Shown: positions 9,504-15,444 of the stretch, in pieces
Position numbering within the stretch: position 1 is the stretch's first letter
How the letters are laid out: each line of letters starts with the position of its first letter
The notes under the pieces: model-generated
What the model was told of the DNA's origin: nothing
Database searches by the model: none
Seen by the model: the letters and a program-made list of their open reading frames with translations, nothing else
Position numbers and translations under genes: made by a program
IMG/VR virus record: IMGVR_UViG_3300035035_000016
Location: 1-21,290 of that record
DNA from: a virus
DNA length: 21,290 bases
Direction: 5' to 3' (one strand)

Positions 9504-9739
9504 AATGCTTTCTTGTAATTAGTTATTGCGTCTTTGGATGGATCTACTATAGTCAAAATTACATCAGATGTCAAGAAGACATCTCTTTGATCTGTATGTT
9601 CTGGAAAAGCAGATACTTTATCACCATCAATTTTCATACAACCTGTAATTAAGTATGATGGTTCTTCATCTAATTCAGTAACCTCTCCCATAAGGTAACT
9701 AAGACTGTCCCTTAGTATCACCAGTTTGATTGGTGCCAT
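9500..9739 (-). CDS. Small conserved phage protein, possibly Sm-like
   Basis: 79 residues. The ATG has a clear Shine-Dalgarno (GGAGG, six-base spacer), although it starts 41 bases inside the 3' end of the upstream gene. Alternating hydrophobic residues (LVILRDSLSYLMGEVTELD, then YLITGCMKI, then VFLTSDVILTIV) suggest an all-beta barrel of Sm size with a short C-terminal helix. It sits immediately upstream of the polymerase gene. The Sm-like reading is inference from strand pattern only. Confidence 0.7.
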   Translation of the reverse strand: MAPIKLVILRDSLSYLMGEVTELDEEPSYLITGCMKIDGDKVSAFPEHTDQRDVFLTSDVILTIVDPSKDAITNYKKAL

Positions 9740-10067
9740 TGTCTGCCTCCGTTAGTTTTTCCCATTTAGATAATAACTCTGGGTGTGGATTGTAAATTGT
9801 TTGAACCTGACTTAACTGTACTAGACAACGTTTGTCTGCTGACATAGGTATCCAAGGAAATAGTTGTAGATCTAAGTCATTGATTTTTTGTGGTTCATCA
9901 GAAGTTCCTGATTCAAAAAGCATTTCCGCTGTTGCTTCTACTATAACCTGATAAGGGTTAGTAAGAAAGTATCCAATAGGAGAATATACTTCTTTATTAG
10001 GATACGCTTCTTGAACATCAGCGATTATATCTTCCCCGTTGGCGACTCTTACGATCTTGACGGTCAT
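9699..10067 (-). CDS. Conserved cyanophage-type protein, Sm-like fold suspected
   Basis: 122 residues from the ATG at 10065-10067, preceded by GGAG. A longer frame reaching 10121 would overlap the upstream gene by over 100 bases and lacks such a site. MTVKIVRVANGEDIIADV opens the protein, followed by GYFLTNPYQVIVE at 32-44 and a late QLSQVQTIYNPHPEL stretch at 85-99. That order (xxxGEDxxAxV, LxNPxxV, VxTxxxP) is seen in small cyanophage proteins, and a crystal structure of a cyanophage-derived Sm-like protein has been described. The last 20 residues are polar and probably disordered. It may bind RNA or ssDNA, unproven. Confidence 0.75.
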   Translation of the reverse strand: MTVKIVRVANGEDIIADVQEAYPNKEVYSPIGYFLTNPYQVIVEATAEMLFESGTSDEPQKINDLDLQLFPWIPMSADKRCLVQLSQVQTIYNPHPELLSKWEKLTEADNGTNQTGDTKGQS

Positions 10068-10203
10068 ACTCTTTCTCCATAAGTTGTTGGTAAACACCTT
10101 TGACAAGTTCGCCAAAGGCACGACGTGATGAAATATTTCTTTCGTCCGCTAAGAGACGAACGTAGTAAAGAAAATCCTCGACATCAGATGTAGGGATGTC
10201 CAT
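10018..10203 (-). CDS. Small basic conserved protein of unknown function
   Basis: 61 residues from the ATG at 10201-10203, chosen because AAGGAG lies eight bases upstream; an earlier in-frame ATG at 10258-10260 would add 19 residues without a comparable site. It is helical (VEDFLYYVRLLADERN, then RAFGELVKGVYQQLMEKEYDRQ) with a very basic tail rich in Arg, Lys and Gln. It is the first gene after the terminator at 10273-10303 and therefore seems to open the polymerase/recombinase/helicase operon. It overlaps the next gene by 50 bases. Confidence 0.65.
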   Translation of the reverse strand: MDIPTSDVEDFLYYVRLLADERNISSRRAFGELVKGVYQQLMEKEYDRQDRKSRQRGRYNR

Positions 10204-10272
10204 ATTGACATTCTCCTTCTCTTTAATATGCCGAGGTGTGCAATTCACATAGTAGTTCATAAATTTAGTTGA

Positions 10273-10303
10273 ATAAAAAAGAGACCCGATGGGTGGGTCT
10301 CTT
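10273..10303 (-). terminator. Intrinsic terminator after the outer-membrane-like gene
   Basis: AAGAGACCC (10279-10287) pairs with GGGTCTCTT (10295-10303) around a seven-base loop. Read on the minus strand the hairpin is followed by TTTTTTATT. It closes the 10328-10675 transcript and isolates it from the replication operon downstream. Confidence 0.85.
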
Positions 10304-10327
10304 CAGTTGTGTATTATGTATAAAGGT

Positions 10328-10675
10328 TTAGAAAGTGTACTTTGTACCTAACTTAACACCGTATGCGTTATCAGCAGCATCTGCTGTCTGTAGTGAAAAC
10401 TCTCCATACACTCCAACTGCTTCGGTTACGTCAACAGAACCACCAAGGTATCCAATGAAGTCTGTTGAAGACTCACCACCGTCAGGTGCAGTTGTGATAG
10501 GACCACCAGAAACATACCAGTTGTCTCCTTCATATCCGACTTGTAATTCTGTTGTTGTGCCTGTGTAGTTACTACCTGTTAGAGATGAGTTTACTTCTAC
10601 GTTGACATAAGGACCTGCTAGTACAGGTGCTGAGAGTGCAGAGACAGATGCTACTGCTAATAGTGATTTAATCAT
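10328..10675 (-). CDS. Secreted outer-membrane/porin-like small protein
   Basis: 115 residues. A Sec signal peptide covers about 1-20 (MIKSLLAVASVSALSAPVLA, cleavage before GPYVN). The mature part is about 95 residues of alternating polar and aromatic strands (LQVGYEGDNWYVSGGP, then VYGEFSLQ, then YGVKLGTKYTF) ending in Phe, as outer-membrane barrel proteins do. It is too short for a full classical barrel on its own, so it may oligomerise or be an adhesin-like strand protein. Similar short proteins occur in marine T4-like phages without known function. It has its own sigma-70 promoter, a structured leader and a terminator, so it is expressed as a single unit. Confidence 0.8.
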   Translation of the reverse strand: MIKSLLAVASVSALSAPVLAGPYVNVEVNSSLTGSNYTGTTTELQVGYEGDNWYVSGGPITTAPDGGESSTDFIGYLGGSVDVTEAVGVYGEFSLQTADAADNAYGVKLGTKYTF

Positions 10676-10699
10676 TTTTGTTTTTAATTTCTCGCAAGG

Positions 10700-10774
10700 A
10701 AAACCCCCGCGGATGTTAGACTACCTCGACATAGGTGTCTTTTGAATCTACGCAGGGGCACGATCTTTCGATCC
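10700..10774 (-). promoter_or_regulatory. Structured 5' leader of the outer-membrane-like gene
   Basis: Read on the minus strand, GATC-GAAA-GATC forms a small GNRA hairpin near the expected transcript start. CCCCTGCG (10751-10758) can then pair with CGCGGGGG (10704-10711). Inside it, AGACACCT (10733-10740) pairs with AGGT-A-GTCT (10718-10726, one bulge); GACA/TGTC is a competing fold. The outer stem is followed directly by TTTT (10700-10703). The region between Hsp20 and this gene (10676-10830) holds only this leader and the promoter. Riboswitch or attenuator function is inference. Confidence 0.5.
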
Positions 10775-10790
10775 CTTTGTATAATTATAT

Positions 10791-10819
10791 AGTATATCTT
10801 AATACACTAACATTGTCAA
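10791..10819 (-). promoter_or_regulatory. Sigma-70 promoter with 17-bp spacer
   Basis: TTGACA (complement of 10814-10819) is separated by exactly 17 bases from TATACT (complement of 10791-10796); a further TATAAT overlaps downstream. It is the clearest host-type promoter in the window and drives the 10328-10675 gene, with a predicted start near 10784 and a leader of about 110 bases. Confidence 0.85.
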
Positions 10820-10830
10820 GTGTCCTTAAT

Positions 10831-11274
10831 TTAGGATATATCAAAGACTTTTCTCTTCTGATGTTCTGGTACAATCTTGTTCAAACTTATTGATAGAAGA
10901 CCGTTCTTGTATTGAACTTCTCCAATCTCTACATCATCAGCAAGGTTAAAAGTCTGAGTAAATTCTCTAGATGCGAGTCCACGATGCACGTGTGTGCGTG
11001 GTTCTTCATCTTCTTTACTTTTTTTAGATGCAATAGTTAGAACGTTTTGTTCTGTAGATACTTCTATGTCATCTTTATCCCATCCTGCAAGTGCCATCTC
11101 AATCTCCCAGTTTTCTTCTGAGTTTTTGATGATGTTATATGGTGGATAGGATCTGTTAGATCCGTTTGTGACATCCAATCTCTTAAGAGTTGGTCCTAAT
11201 CCGATGCTTGTTTTCTCTATAGCATCCATTAGAAAGTCAAGGTCATTTGCTGTGTACCTAGATAGCGTACCCAT
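10831..11274 (-). CDS. hsp20: Hsp20-family small heat-shock protein
   Basis: 147 residues from the ATG at 11272-11274, which has AAGGAG seven bases upstream; the frame is open further (to 11325) without a better start. The alpha-crystallin domain spans about 44-134: YPPYNIIKNSEENWEIEMAL opens it, AGWDKDDIEVS and NVLTIASKK follow, and YKNGLLSISL at 122-131 is the diagnostic GxLxI strand. An N-terminal helix (about 8-22) would serve in oligomerisation. T4-like marine phages commonly carry such a chaperone, possibly for capsid assembly or host-protein protection. A late-promoter-like GTTAAATAG lies 54 bases upstream. Confidence 0.92.
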   Translation of the reverse strand: MGTLSRYTANDLDFLMDAIEKTSIGLGPTLKRLDVTNGSNRSYPPYNIIKNSEENWEIEMALAGWDKDDIEVSTEQNVLTIASKKSKEDEEPRTHVHRGLASREFTQTFNLADDVEIGEVQYKNGLLSISLNKIVPEHQKRKVFDIS

Positions 11275-11404
11275 AATAGTTCTCCTTTTTAAGCGAGTGT
11301 GAATAGTGTCCCTGTAAGGCGACAATACTATTTAACACTATATGTATTGCTATGACTAGGAGGATAACCATAAGTAAATATACGGGTGTCACGAAACCAT
11401 TCAT
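11258..11404 (-). CDS. Possible 48-aa single-pass membrane protein (doubtful)
   Basis: An ATG at 11402-11404 opens 48 codons with a continuous hydrophobic segment (TPVYLLMVILLVIAIHIVL, residues 6-24) and a short polar tail. It ends 17 bases inside hsp20, so the hsp20 Shine-Dalgarno lies within it. No ribosome-binding site precedes it, it could be chance in the divergent hsp20/11446 gap, and late-promoter-like motifs for both directions lie inside or at its edge. Confidence 0.25.
   Translation of the reverse strand: MNGFVTPVYLLMVILLVIAIHIVLNSIVALQGHYSHSLKKENYYGYAI
11328..11336 (-). promoter_or_regulatory. T4 late-promoter-like element upstream of hsp20
   Basis: The minus strand reads GTTAAATAG, one mismatch type away from the T4 late -10 TATAAATA; it lies 54 bases before the hsp20 ATG. 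Confidence 0.45.
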
Positions 11405-11407
11405 TTG

Positions 11408-11416
11408 TCTAAATAG
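11408..11416 (+). promoter_or_regulatory. T4 late-promoter-like element for the plus-strand block
   Basis: The plus strand reads TCTAAATAG 29 bases before the ATG at 11446. It is identical to the elements at 2698-2706 and 15858-15866 and is the only candidate promoter for the three plus-strand genes. Confidence 0.55.
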
Positions 11417-11426
11417 AGCCAGTATA

Positions 11427-11444
11427 GTCTCTAAATTTAAAGAC
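11427..11444. repeat. Near-perfect 18-bp palindrome before the plus-strand block
   Basis: GTCTCTAAATTTAAAGAC is a palindrome apart from one mismatched pair, ending one base before the ATG at 11446. It occupies the place where a Shine-Dalgarno would be, so it could act as an operator or an initiation-masking hairpin, or be chance. Confidence 0.4.
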
Positions 11445-11445
11445 A

Positions 11446-11955
11446 ATGAAGAAACTCGCTTTCGTTATTGTTATGGGAATATTGGGTGCACCTCTATCAG
11501 CGAGGGCAGATTTAACGCATAAAATTCAATCTAGTATCCAGTTAAATGTGAATGCAGCAGCGACTCAGGTAAGTCGTACTCCAAACGTTTACAGTGTATC
11601 AGGTAATAACGTTACAACAACTGGTACAGATTCTAATGGTGCATCATACAACACCATAGGTGCTATGACAATCACCGCATCTACAGGTGTCGGAGCAATA
11701 CCTTCTCTCGGTGCAGTTCAGGCAACAGCAGGGGAAAGTTTCAGCTTTACACAATCTTGGAATCAAGGTGATGCCATATCAACAACGTTGACCACAGGTG
11801 CAGTATCAGCGTTCGGTAATCAGACATCCACAGCAGCAGGTACAAAAGATACTTTAGCAGGATCTGTTGATTCATCTGGTACGATTTCACTAACAGCAGG
11901 TGGAGCAGGTACAGGTGCTGTAGGACAATTCACAACTGAATTAACCATCCAATAA
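11446..11955 (+). CDS. Secreted phage protein with signal peptide, Ser/Thr/Gly-rich
   Basis: 169 residues, ATG start without a visible Shine-Dalgarno. The signal peptide covers about 1-21 (MKKLAFVIVMGILGAPLSARA, cleavage before DLTHK). The mature protein is rich in Thr, Ser, Gly and Ala, has no Cys and is predicted all-beta. YSVSGNN at 49-55 and FSFTQSW at 99-105 recur at similar spacing in the next gene, so the two look like diverged paralogues. Proteins with a DLTHKI start are, I believe, found in T4-like cyanophages as hypotheticals. Function unknown; candidates are a periplasm- or envelope-targeted factor or a virion component. Confidence 0.8.
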   Translation: MKKLAFVIVMGILGAPLSARADLTHKIQSSIQLNVNAAATQVSRTPNVYSVSGNNVTTTGTDSNGASYNTIGAMTITASTGVGAIPSLGAVQATAGESFSFTQSWNQGDAISTTLTTGAVSAFGNQTSTAAGTKDTLAGSVDSSGTISLTAGGAGTGAVGQFTTELTIQ

Positions 11956-11968
11956 GTAACTATATAAT

Positions 11969-12412
11969 ATGAAACGTGTATGGTACATATGTGGCATTGC
12001 AACGTTGACTATGGGCGTAAACCCAGTCATAGCAGTGCCTGTGGTGCCAAATTTTTCTCAGGGTAGTATGACTTCCCACACGGAAACGACTTCCACCGTG
12101 ACGGAGACCATAAATTCTATGGATTATGCGACAGGGTGGCAATATTCGGTCAGTGGTACAAACATATCACAAGATGGAACAACCATATCACCCGCTATAG
12201 GGAATGGTTCATCTAATACTATTAATGGAGTGACTTCGCAATGGCAAGACTTAGACCACGCAAACAAACCAAACTACACGATAACAACTCCAGGAGCAGC
12301 GTTCCAGTTCACGGAGACGTATCGTGCCCCAGGTCTAATAAATCATACAGTAATACAAAGAGAAACAACCGTAACTTCGGTCACAGATACGCAAAGTATA
12401 TTTCAACAATAA
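11969..12412 (+). CDS. Secreted phage protein, paralogue-like to its upstream neighbour
   Basis: 147 residues, ATG 13 bases after the previous stop, no Shine-Dalgarno. The signal peptide is about 1-22 (KRVWYICGIATLTMGVNPVIA). The mature N-terminus is strikingly Thr/Ser-rich (SMTSHTETTSTVTETINS). YSVSGTN at 59-65 and FQFTETY at 112-118 mirror YSVSGNN and FSFTQSW of the upstream protein at nearly the same distance (46 against 49 residues). The C-terminus IQRETTVTSV continues the beta pattern. No catalytic motif is visible. Confidence 0.8.
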   Translation: MKRVWYICGIATLTMGVNPVIAVPVVPNFSQGSMTSHTETTSTVTETINSMDYATGWQYSVSGTNISQDGTTISPAIGNGSSNTINGVTSQWQDLDHANKPNYTITTPGAAFQFTETYRAPGLINHTVIQRETTVTSVTDTQSIFQQ

Positions 12413-12444
12413 TAGCAACAGTTCTCACTGCTAACGCTCTACCT

Positions 12445-13119
12445 ATGCGTGCAGAGACAGTTGGTGGTGTGTCAGCAACAGCATCGCCAATAGCAAACAG
12501 TTCTGGAAGTGTCACAAATCAAGCTATACAGGTTTTGCAGGGTCCGTATATAACTAACACTTATGGAAATGGCATACAATGTCAAGGTCCAACGTTAAAC
12601 TTCACACCGTATGTTACAGGGAGTACATCTCTACAACGTCCCTACGAAGATATATGGTTTGATCAAGTGTATGATATGCGTGACTTGACTGGTACTACAG
12701 ATGCAAATGGAAATCCCACAGGAGATGGTGCACCAGATAATCCAGGGGTGGTGTTATATGAAGTTCCAGTAAGAACAGGTCAGAAAGATAATCATTCTAT
12801 ATCAATAGGTTTTAGTGCAACGTGGTCTAAACCATTAGACAAGACACTACAAGACCAGTGTAAGGAAGCAGTAGCAACTCAAATAGCATATTCACAACAA
12901 CTCACTGCTAATAAAAGATTAGATTTTGAGATCGCGAGATTAAAAAATTGTGGTGAACTGATGAAGGCAGGAATAATGTTCCATAAAGACTCACCATACT
13001 ATGCTGTATGTGCCGATGTGGTTCTAGTAAACCCACCTGGAGTTCTTCCAAACCACGCTCATACAATACCTAGTACAGATGCTTCATTATTAAAAGAAGT
13101 ATCTATTGGTAATAATTAA
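12445..13119 (+). CDS. Exported phage protein of unknown function, start uncertain
   Basis: 224 residues from the first usable ATG (12445). The frame is open from an ATG at 12241, but that would overlap the upstream gene by 172 bases with a non-export-like N-terminus. Just before 12445 the frame encodes a good signal peptide (STIIATVLTANALPMRA before ETVGG), which needs a start near 12394-12409 where only ATT or ATA codons exist; ATT at 12400 is a candidate. The mature part begins ETVGGVSATASPIANSSGS, holds ITNTYGNGIQCQGPTLNFTPY and four Cys in all, and has a helical region (about 135-175) containing KNCGELMKAG. It ends convergently with the 13116 gene, overlapping by four bases. Confidence 0.75.
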   Translation: MRAETVGGVSATASPIANSSGSVTNQAIQVLQGPYITNTYGNGIQCQGPTLNFTPYVTGSTSLQRPYEDIWFDQVYDMRDLTGTTDANGNPTGDGAPDNPGVVLYEVPVRTGQKDNHSISIGFSATWSKPLDKTLQDQCKEAVATQIAYSQQLTANKRLDFEIARLKNCGELMKAGIMFHKDSPYYAVCADVVLVNPPGVLPNHAHTIPSTDASLLKEVSIGNN

Positions 13120-13883
13120 TTTTTCTTTTTCTTTTTAGGAAGTTTGAAGGGAGGTAGTCCTTTTTTCTCACGATATTTATTACACTGTATCTCATTACGA
13201 CTTAACTTAGGTGGTTCTTTACCGAACTTCTTCTGTATGGTAGTAGTGAGTTTTTTTATTGCAGGTTTTATAACTCTCAATAATAATGGTGTCGCAGCAG
13301 CAGATGCTGTAGCAACCACTGCTATCGCTGCTGTCACAGATACTTGATTTGTAGATGGTAAAAATTTTTCGACTACTGTAGTGTCCTCATATAACACTAC
13401 ACATTGACCTTCTCGTACCTCGTGACCTATAACTCTCTCTTCTCCATTCTGAGTTAGATCACCAACTCTAGGTTGATTAGGTGCAGGGCATTCTATTTCT
13501 TTATCTGTAGAAGGTATGTTTGGTGGTGTTACTTCTGGTGTTTCTATTTCTGGAGGTGGTGCTATATCTGGAACCACAGTCTCCTGTTCAAATATTAATT
13601 CATCTTCTCTATAATCTATAGTCTCAAAAGATGGTACTCCTCCATCACAATATGTGATAGTTTTATCAGGATCATCCTCAGCAAGATTTTTATTTTTTTG
13701 ATTATTGAGTTCGTGTGCTTCAACGCAACCTGGAATATTGACAACAGGAGTTCCGATGTCAACTGTTACAGGAACGCTAGGACCAAACGACCACGCGGGT
13801 TTTCCAACCCACGGTGGTACATTTACAGCATTTGTGTTTGGTATGTAGAGATCCGAAATAATAATATTTGGGATTTCTTCCAT
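13116..13883 (-). CDS. Conserved phage membrane-anchored protein, Pro-rich
   Basis: 255 residues; the ATG overlaps the previous stop (TAATG). A soluble N-terminal part (about 1-100) contains SFGPSVPVTVDIGTPVVNIPG and two Cys. A Pro/Glu-rich linker follows (about 101-127, APPPEIETPEVTPPNIPS). One transmembrane helix spans about 181-203 (VSVTAAIAVVATASAAATPLL), then a basic tail ending KKKKKN. The positive tail suggests it stays inside with the N-terminal part outside. I recognise the general type from marine T4-like phages but no function. It is last in the 15836-13116 cluster. Confidence 0.7.
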   Translation of the reverse strand: MEEIPNIIISDLYIPNTNAVNVPPWVGKPAWSFGPSVPVTVDIGTPVVNIPGCVEAHELNNQKNKNLAEDDPDKTITYCDGGVPSFETIDYREDELIFEQETVVPDIAPPPEIETPEVTPPNIPSTDKEIECPAPNQPRVGDLTQNGEERVIGHEVREGQCVVLYEDTTVVEKFLPSTNQVSVTAAIAVVATASAAATPLLLRVIKPAIKKLTTTIQKKFGKEPPKLSRNEIQCNKYREKKGLPPFKLPKKKKKN

Positions 13884-14110
13884 TACATTCCTTTAGGTAG
13901 GTTAGGTCCAGTAGGTAAGACAGGTCCAGTTATATCAGGTAATGATTTTTGAATAGCACCGCCCATAGAAGGCATAACTGCTTCCATTATTTTACCTTTG
14001 ACGTTTTCGATAATCGCATCCTTGCGTATGAATACATACCCAACAGTACCAACAACGGTGAGAGAGATAACACCACTTGCAATAGCGATTCCATTAATGA
14101 TCTTTTGCAT
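13883..14110 (-). CDS. Small single-pass membrane protein
   Basis: 75 residues from the ATG at 14108-14110 (a TTG at 14123-14125 is the alternative). One transmembrane helix covers about 5-28 (INGIAIASGVISLTVVGTVGY), followed by an amphipathic segment and a Pro/Gly-rich end (GPVLPTGPNLPKGM). It overlaps the preceding gene by 17 bases and the next by one. A late-promoter-like TGATAAATAG lies 48 bases upstream. Function unknown. Confidence 0.6.
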   Translation of the reverse strand: MQKIINGIAIASGVISLTVVGTVGYVFIRKDAIIENVKGKIMEAVMPSMGGAIQKSLPDITGPVLPTGPNLPKGM

Positions 14111-14417
14111 TGTAATTAATTTCAAAATTGTTTAAACCCTTCACTTCTGAAGGTGAACTATTTATCACTCCAAACTGTTCACGTTCCTCAGCATCCCAGT
14201 CTTCTTTAATCTGTTCTACCTGCCTATCTACATCATCCATTGTGTTCTCTATCTTCTGCTCTATCCATTCTTCTTTAAGATATGCTACAAGACCTAGTAA
14301 AAGATGATTGATAGGAAACCTTTGTTTCTTTGCCCATCTTTCCATCTTGGCATACCAAGGATCTACTCCTTTCCCAAATTGTTTTTCAAATTTAAGTAAC
14401 GTCTTTTTCTTTTCCAT
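14094..14417 (-). CDS. Small helical charged protein of unknown function
   Basis: 107 residues from the ATG at 14415-14417, which lies 55 bases inside the preceding gene; a TTG further up (14451) would add 12 residues. The sequence is Lys/Glu/Trp-rich, with an internal hydrophobic stretch (FPINHLLLGLVAYL, about 39-52) and then a strongly acidic helix (EEWIEQKIENTMDDVDRQVEQ). This looks like a peripheral membrane or coiled-coil protein. No family recognised. Confidence 0.6.
   Translation of the reverse strand: MEKKKTLLKFEKQFGKGVDPWYAKMERWAKKQRFPINHLLLGLVAYLKEEWIEQKIENTMDDVDRQVEQIKEDWDAEEREQFGVINSSPSEVKGLNNFEINYNAKDH
14158..14167 (-). promoter_or_regulatory. T4 late-promoter-like element
   Basis: The minus strand reads TGATAAATAG, identical over ten bases to the element at 589-598. 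It lies inside the 14094-14417 coding region, 48 bases upstream of the next ATG. Confidence 0.4.
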
Positions 14418-14683
14418 CTCGGTAAATAAAATACTACGAAAGAACCAATCCAAAAAATTGCTAGTACTGATATGTGTAGTAGTCTGTTAGAGTTTACTAT
14501 TAGACCAAGTGTTACAAGTCCAATCCAAGTGTAATCTAACGTACCGTGAAGACGATACCACACATTCTCTCCTAATTTGTTAATGACTCTTTCTCTTTGT
14601 TTTGCAAACCACGGTGACACGTGACGCATCATCACGAATCCTTCGTTGAAGAACATAACAAAAAAACCAATCCAGAATATCAT
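14363..14683 (-). CDS. Multi-pass small membrane protein
   Basis: 106 residues, ATGA overlap with the preceding gene. Hydrophobic segments lie at about 1-18 (MIFWIGFFVMFFNEGFVM), 50-64 (TWIGLVTLGLIV) and 70-88 (ISVLAIFWIGSFVVFYL), followed by a basic tail (PRWKRKRRY). The loop RHVSPWFAKQRERVINKLGENVW is probably cytoplasmic or amphipathic. Three passes with a positive tail could suit a holin or pore role, but no motif supports that. Confidence 0.65.
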   Translation of the reverse strand: MIFWIGFFVMFFNEGFVMMRHVSPWFAKQRERVINKLGENVWYRLHGTLDYTWIGLVTLGLIVNSNRLLHISVLAIFWIGSFVVFYLPRWKRKRRYLNLKNNLGKE

Positions 14684-14889
14684 TTTGTTTTATCTATTAA
14701 TTCAGATTCATCGATTGCTTCTCGAATGATTCTCTTTAATTGTTTTGCTTGCTTCTTATTAATAGATCCAAGTGATGTATCTATCTTTACCTTTACCCAG
14801 TAAAGACCTATAAGAACAAGTGTAAAAGGAACTGCATCTGCCCAAGAGATTTCGTTCCACGCTTCTACTACGTTTAATACTGAAAACAT
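14680..14889 (-). CDS. Small single-pass membrane protein
   Basis: 69 residues, ATG with AGGA six to eight bases upstream. One transmembrane helix at about 19-34 (AVPFTLVLIGLYWVKV) is followed by a basic, helical cytoplasmic-type tail (INKKQAKQLKRIIREAIDESEL). It overlaps the next gene by four bases and lies nine bases from the preceding stop. Function unknown. Confidence 0.6.
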   Translation of the reverse strand: MFSVLNVVEAWNEISWADAVPFTLVLIGLYWVKVKIDTSLGSINKKQAKQLKRIIREAIDESELIDKTK

Positions 14890-14898
14890 AATTTAATC

Positions 14899-15444
14899 CT
14901 AACAATTTTTATTTAGGTCTTCTGCCATATTACCACCAATGTTTGCACCTTGGTCGCCACCGAACATCGCTACCCAACCTGCTGCAACCCAACCTACAAA
15001 AGGAATACTACTAAGAGTAGGAGCAGCAGCAGCACCAACGCTAGTGCCTACAAGTCTTCCAGTTCCTTTTGCAGCACCAACCGCTTCAATACACGCTTCT
15101 GATTTATTACTAGCAGTAGGGTTGTCTTGTTTATTAACACTACCACTTATATGTGTATCACCTTCCATTGTGAATTGTTCTGCTATATCTTTAGTATTAT
15201 TTGCCAATCCTAAGAATCCTGCCTTCTCTTTTATTGTAGAAGTCTTATACATTATCTTTGGATCATTTGCTCTATAAGAAATCTTATAACCTTCTTTACT
15301 TACTTCTGCGTGATAAGAAGTATAGTTTCCTACTGGTATATTGATATTAGGAAATCCATTTCCTTGTCGTCTTGCAATCATACCAATCATTCCTATGTGG
15401 GATACACCCAACAGAACACCTAGACCTAGACTAAACCACTTCAT
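14899..15444 (-). CDS. Conserved phage protein with signal anchor and glycine-rich C-terminus
   Basis: 181 residues, ATGA overlap. An N-terminal hydrophobic segment (about 4-24, FSLGLGVLLGVSHIGMIGM) may be a signal anchor or an uncleaved signal. A polar beta-rich middle follows (NYTSYHAEVSKEGYKISYRA). Residues about 125-172 hold a Gly/Ala-rich hydrophobic region (GAAKGTGRLVGTSVGAAAAP, then VGWVAAGWVAMFGGDQGANIGG) resembling glycine-zipper membrane segments. It ends in Cys. Function unknown. Confidence 0.65.
   Translation of the reverse strand: MKWFSLGLGVLLGVSHIGMIGMIARRQGNGFPNINIPVGNYTSYHAEVSKEGYKISYRANDPKIMYKTSTIKEKAGFLGLANNTKDIAEQFTMEGDTHISGSVNKQDNPTASNKSEACIEAVGAAKGTGRLVGTSVGAAAAPTLSSIPFVGWVAAGWVAMFGGDQGANIGGNMAEDLNKNC

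Noticed and set aside
9503-9545. T4-type gp43 autoregulatory hairpin upstream of the polymerase start
   Set aside because: No clear stem-loop resembling the T4/RB69 operator is visible in the sequence before the GTG start.
12380-12412. Programmed -1 frameshift joining the second and third plus-strand genes
   Set aside because: No X-XXY-YYZ slippery heptamer in frame near the end of the second gene, and the third protein has its own signal-like segment, which fits a separate start better.
12241-12444. ATG at 12241 as start of the third plus-strand gene
   Set aside because: It would overlap the upstream gene by 172 bases and put about 50 polar, shadow-like residues before the signal-peptide-like segment.
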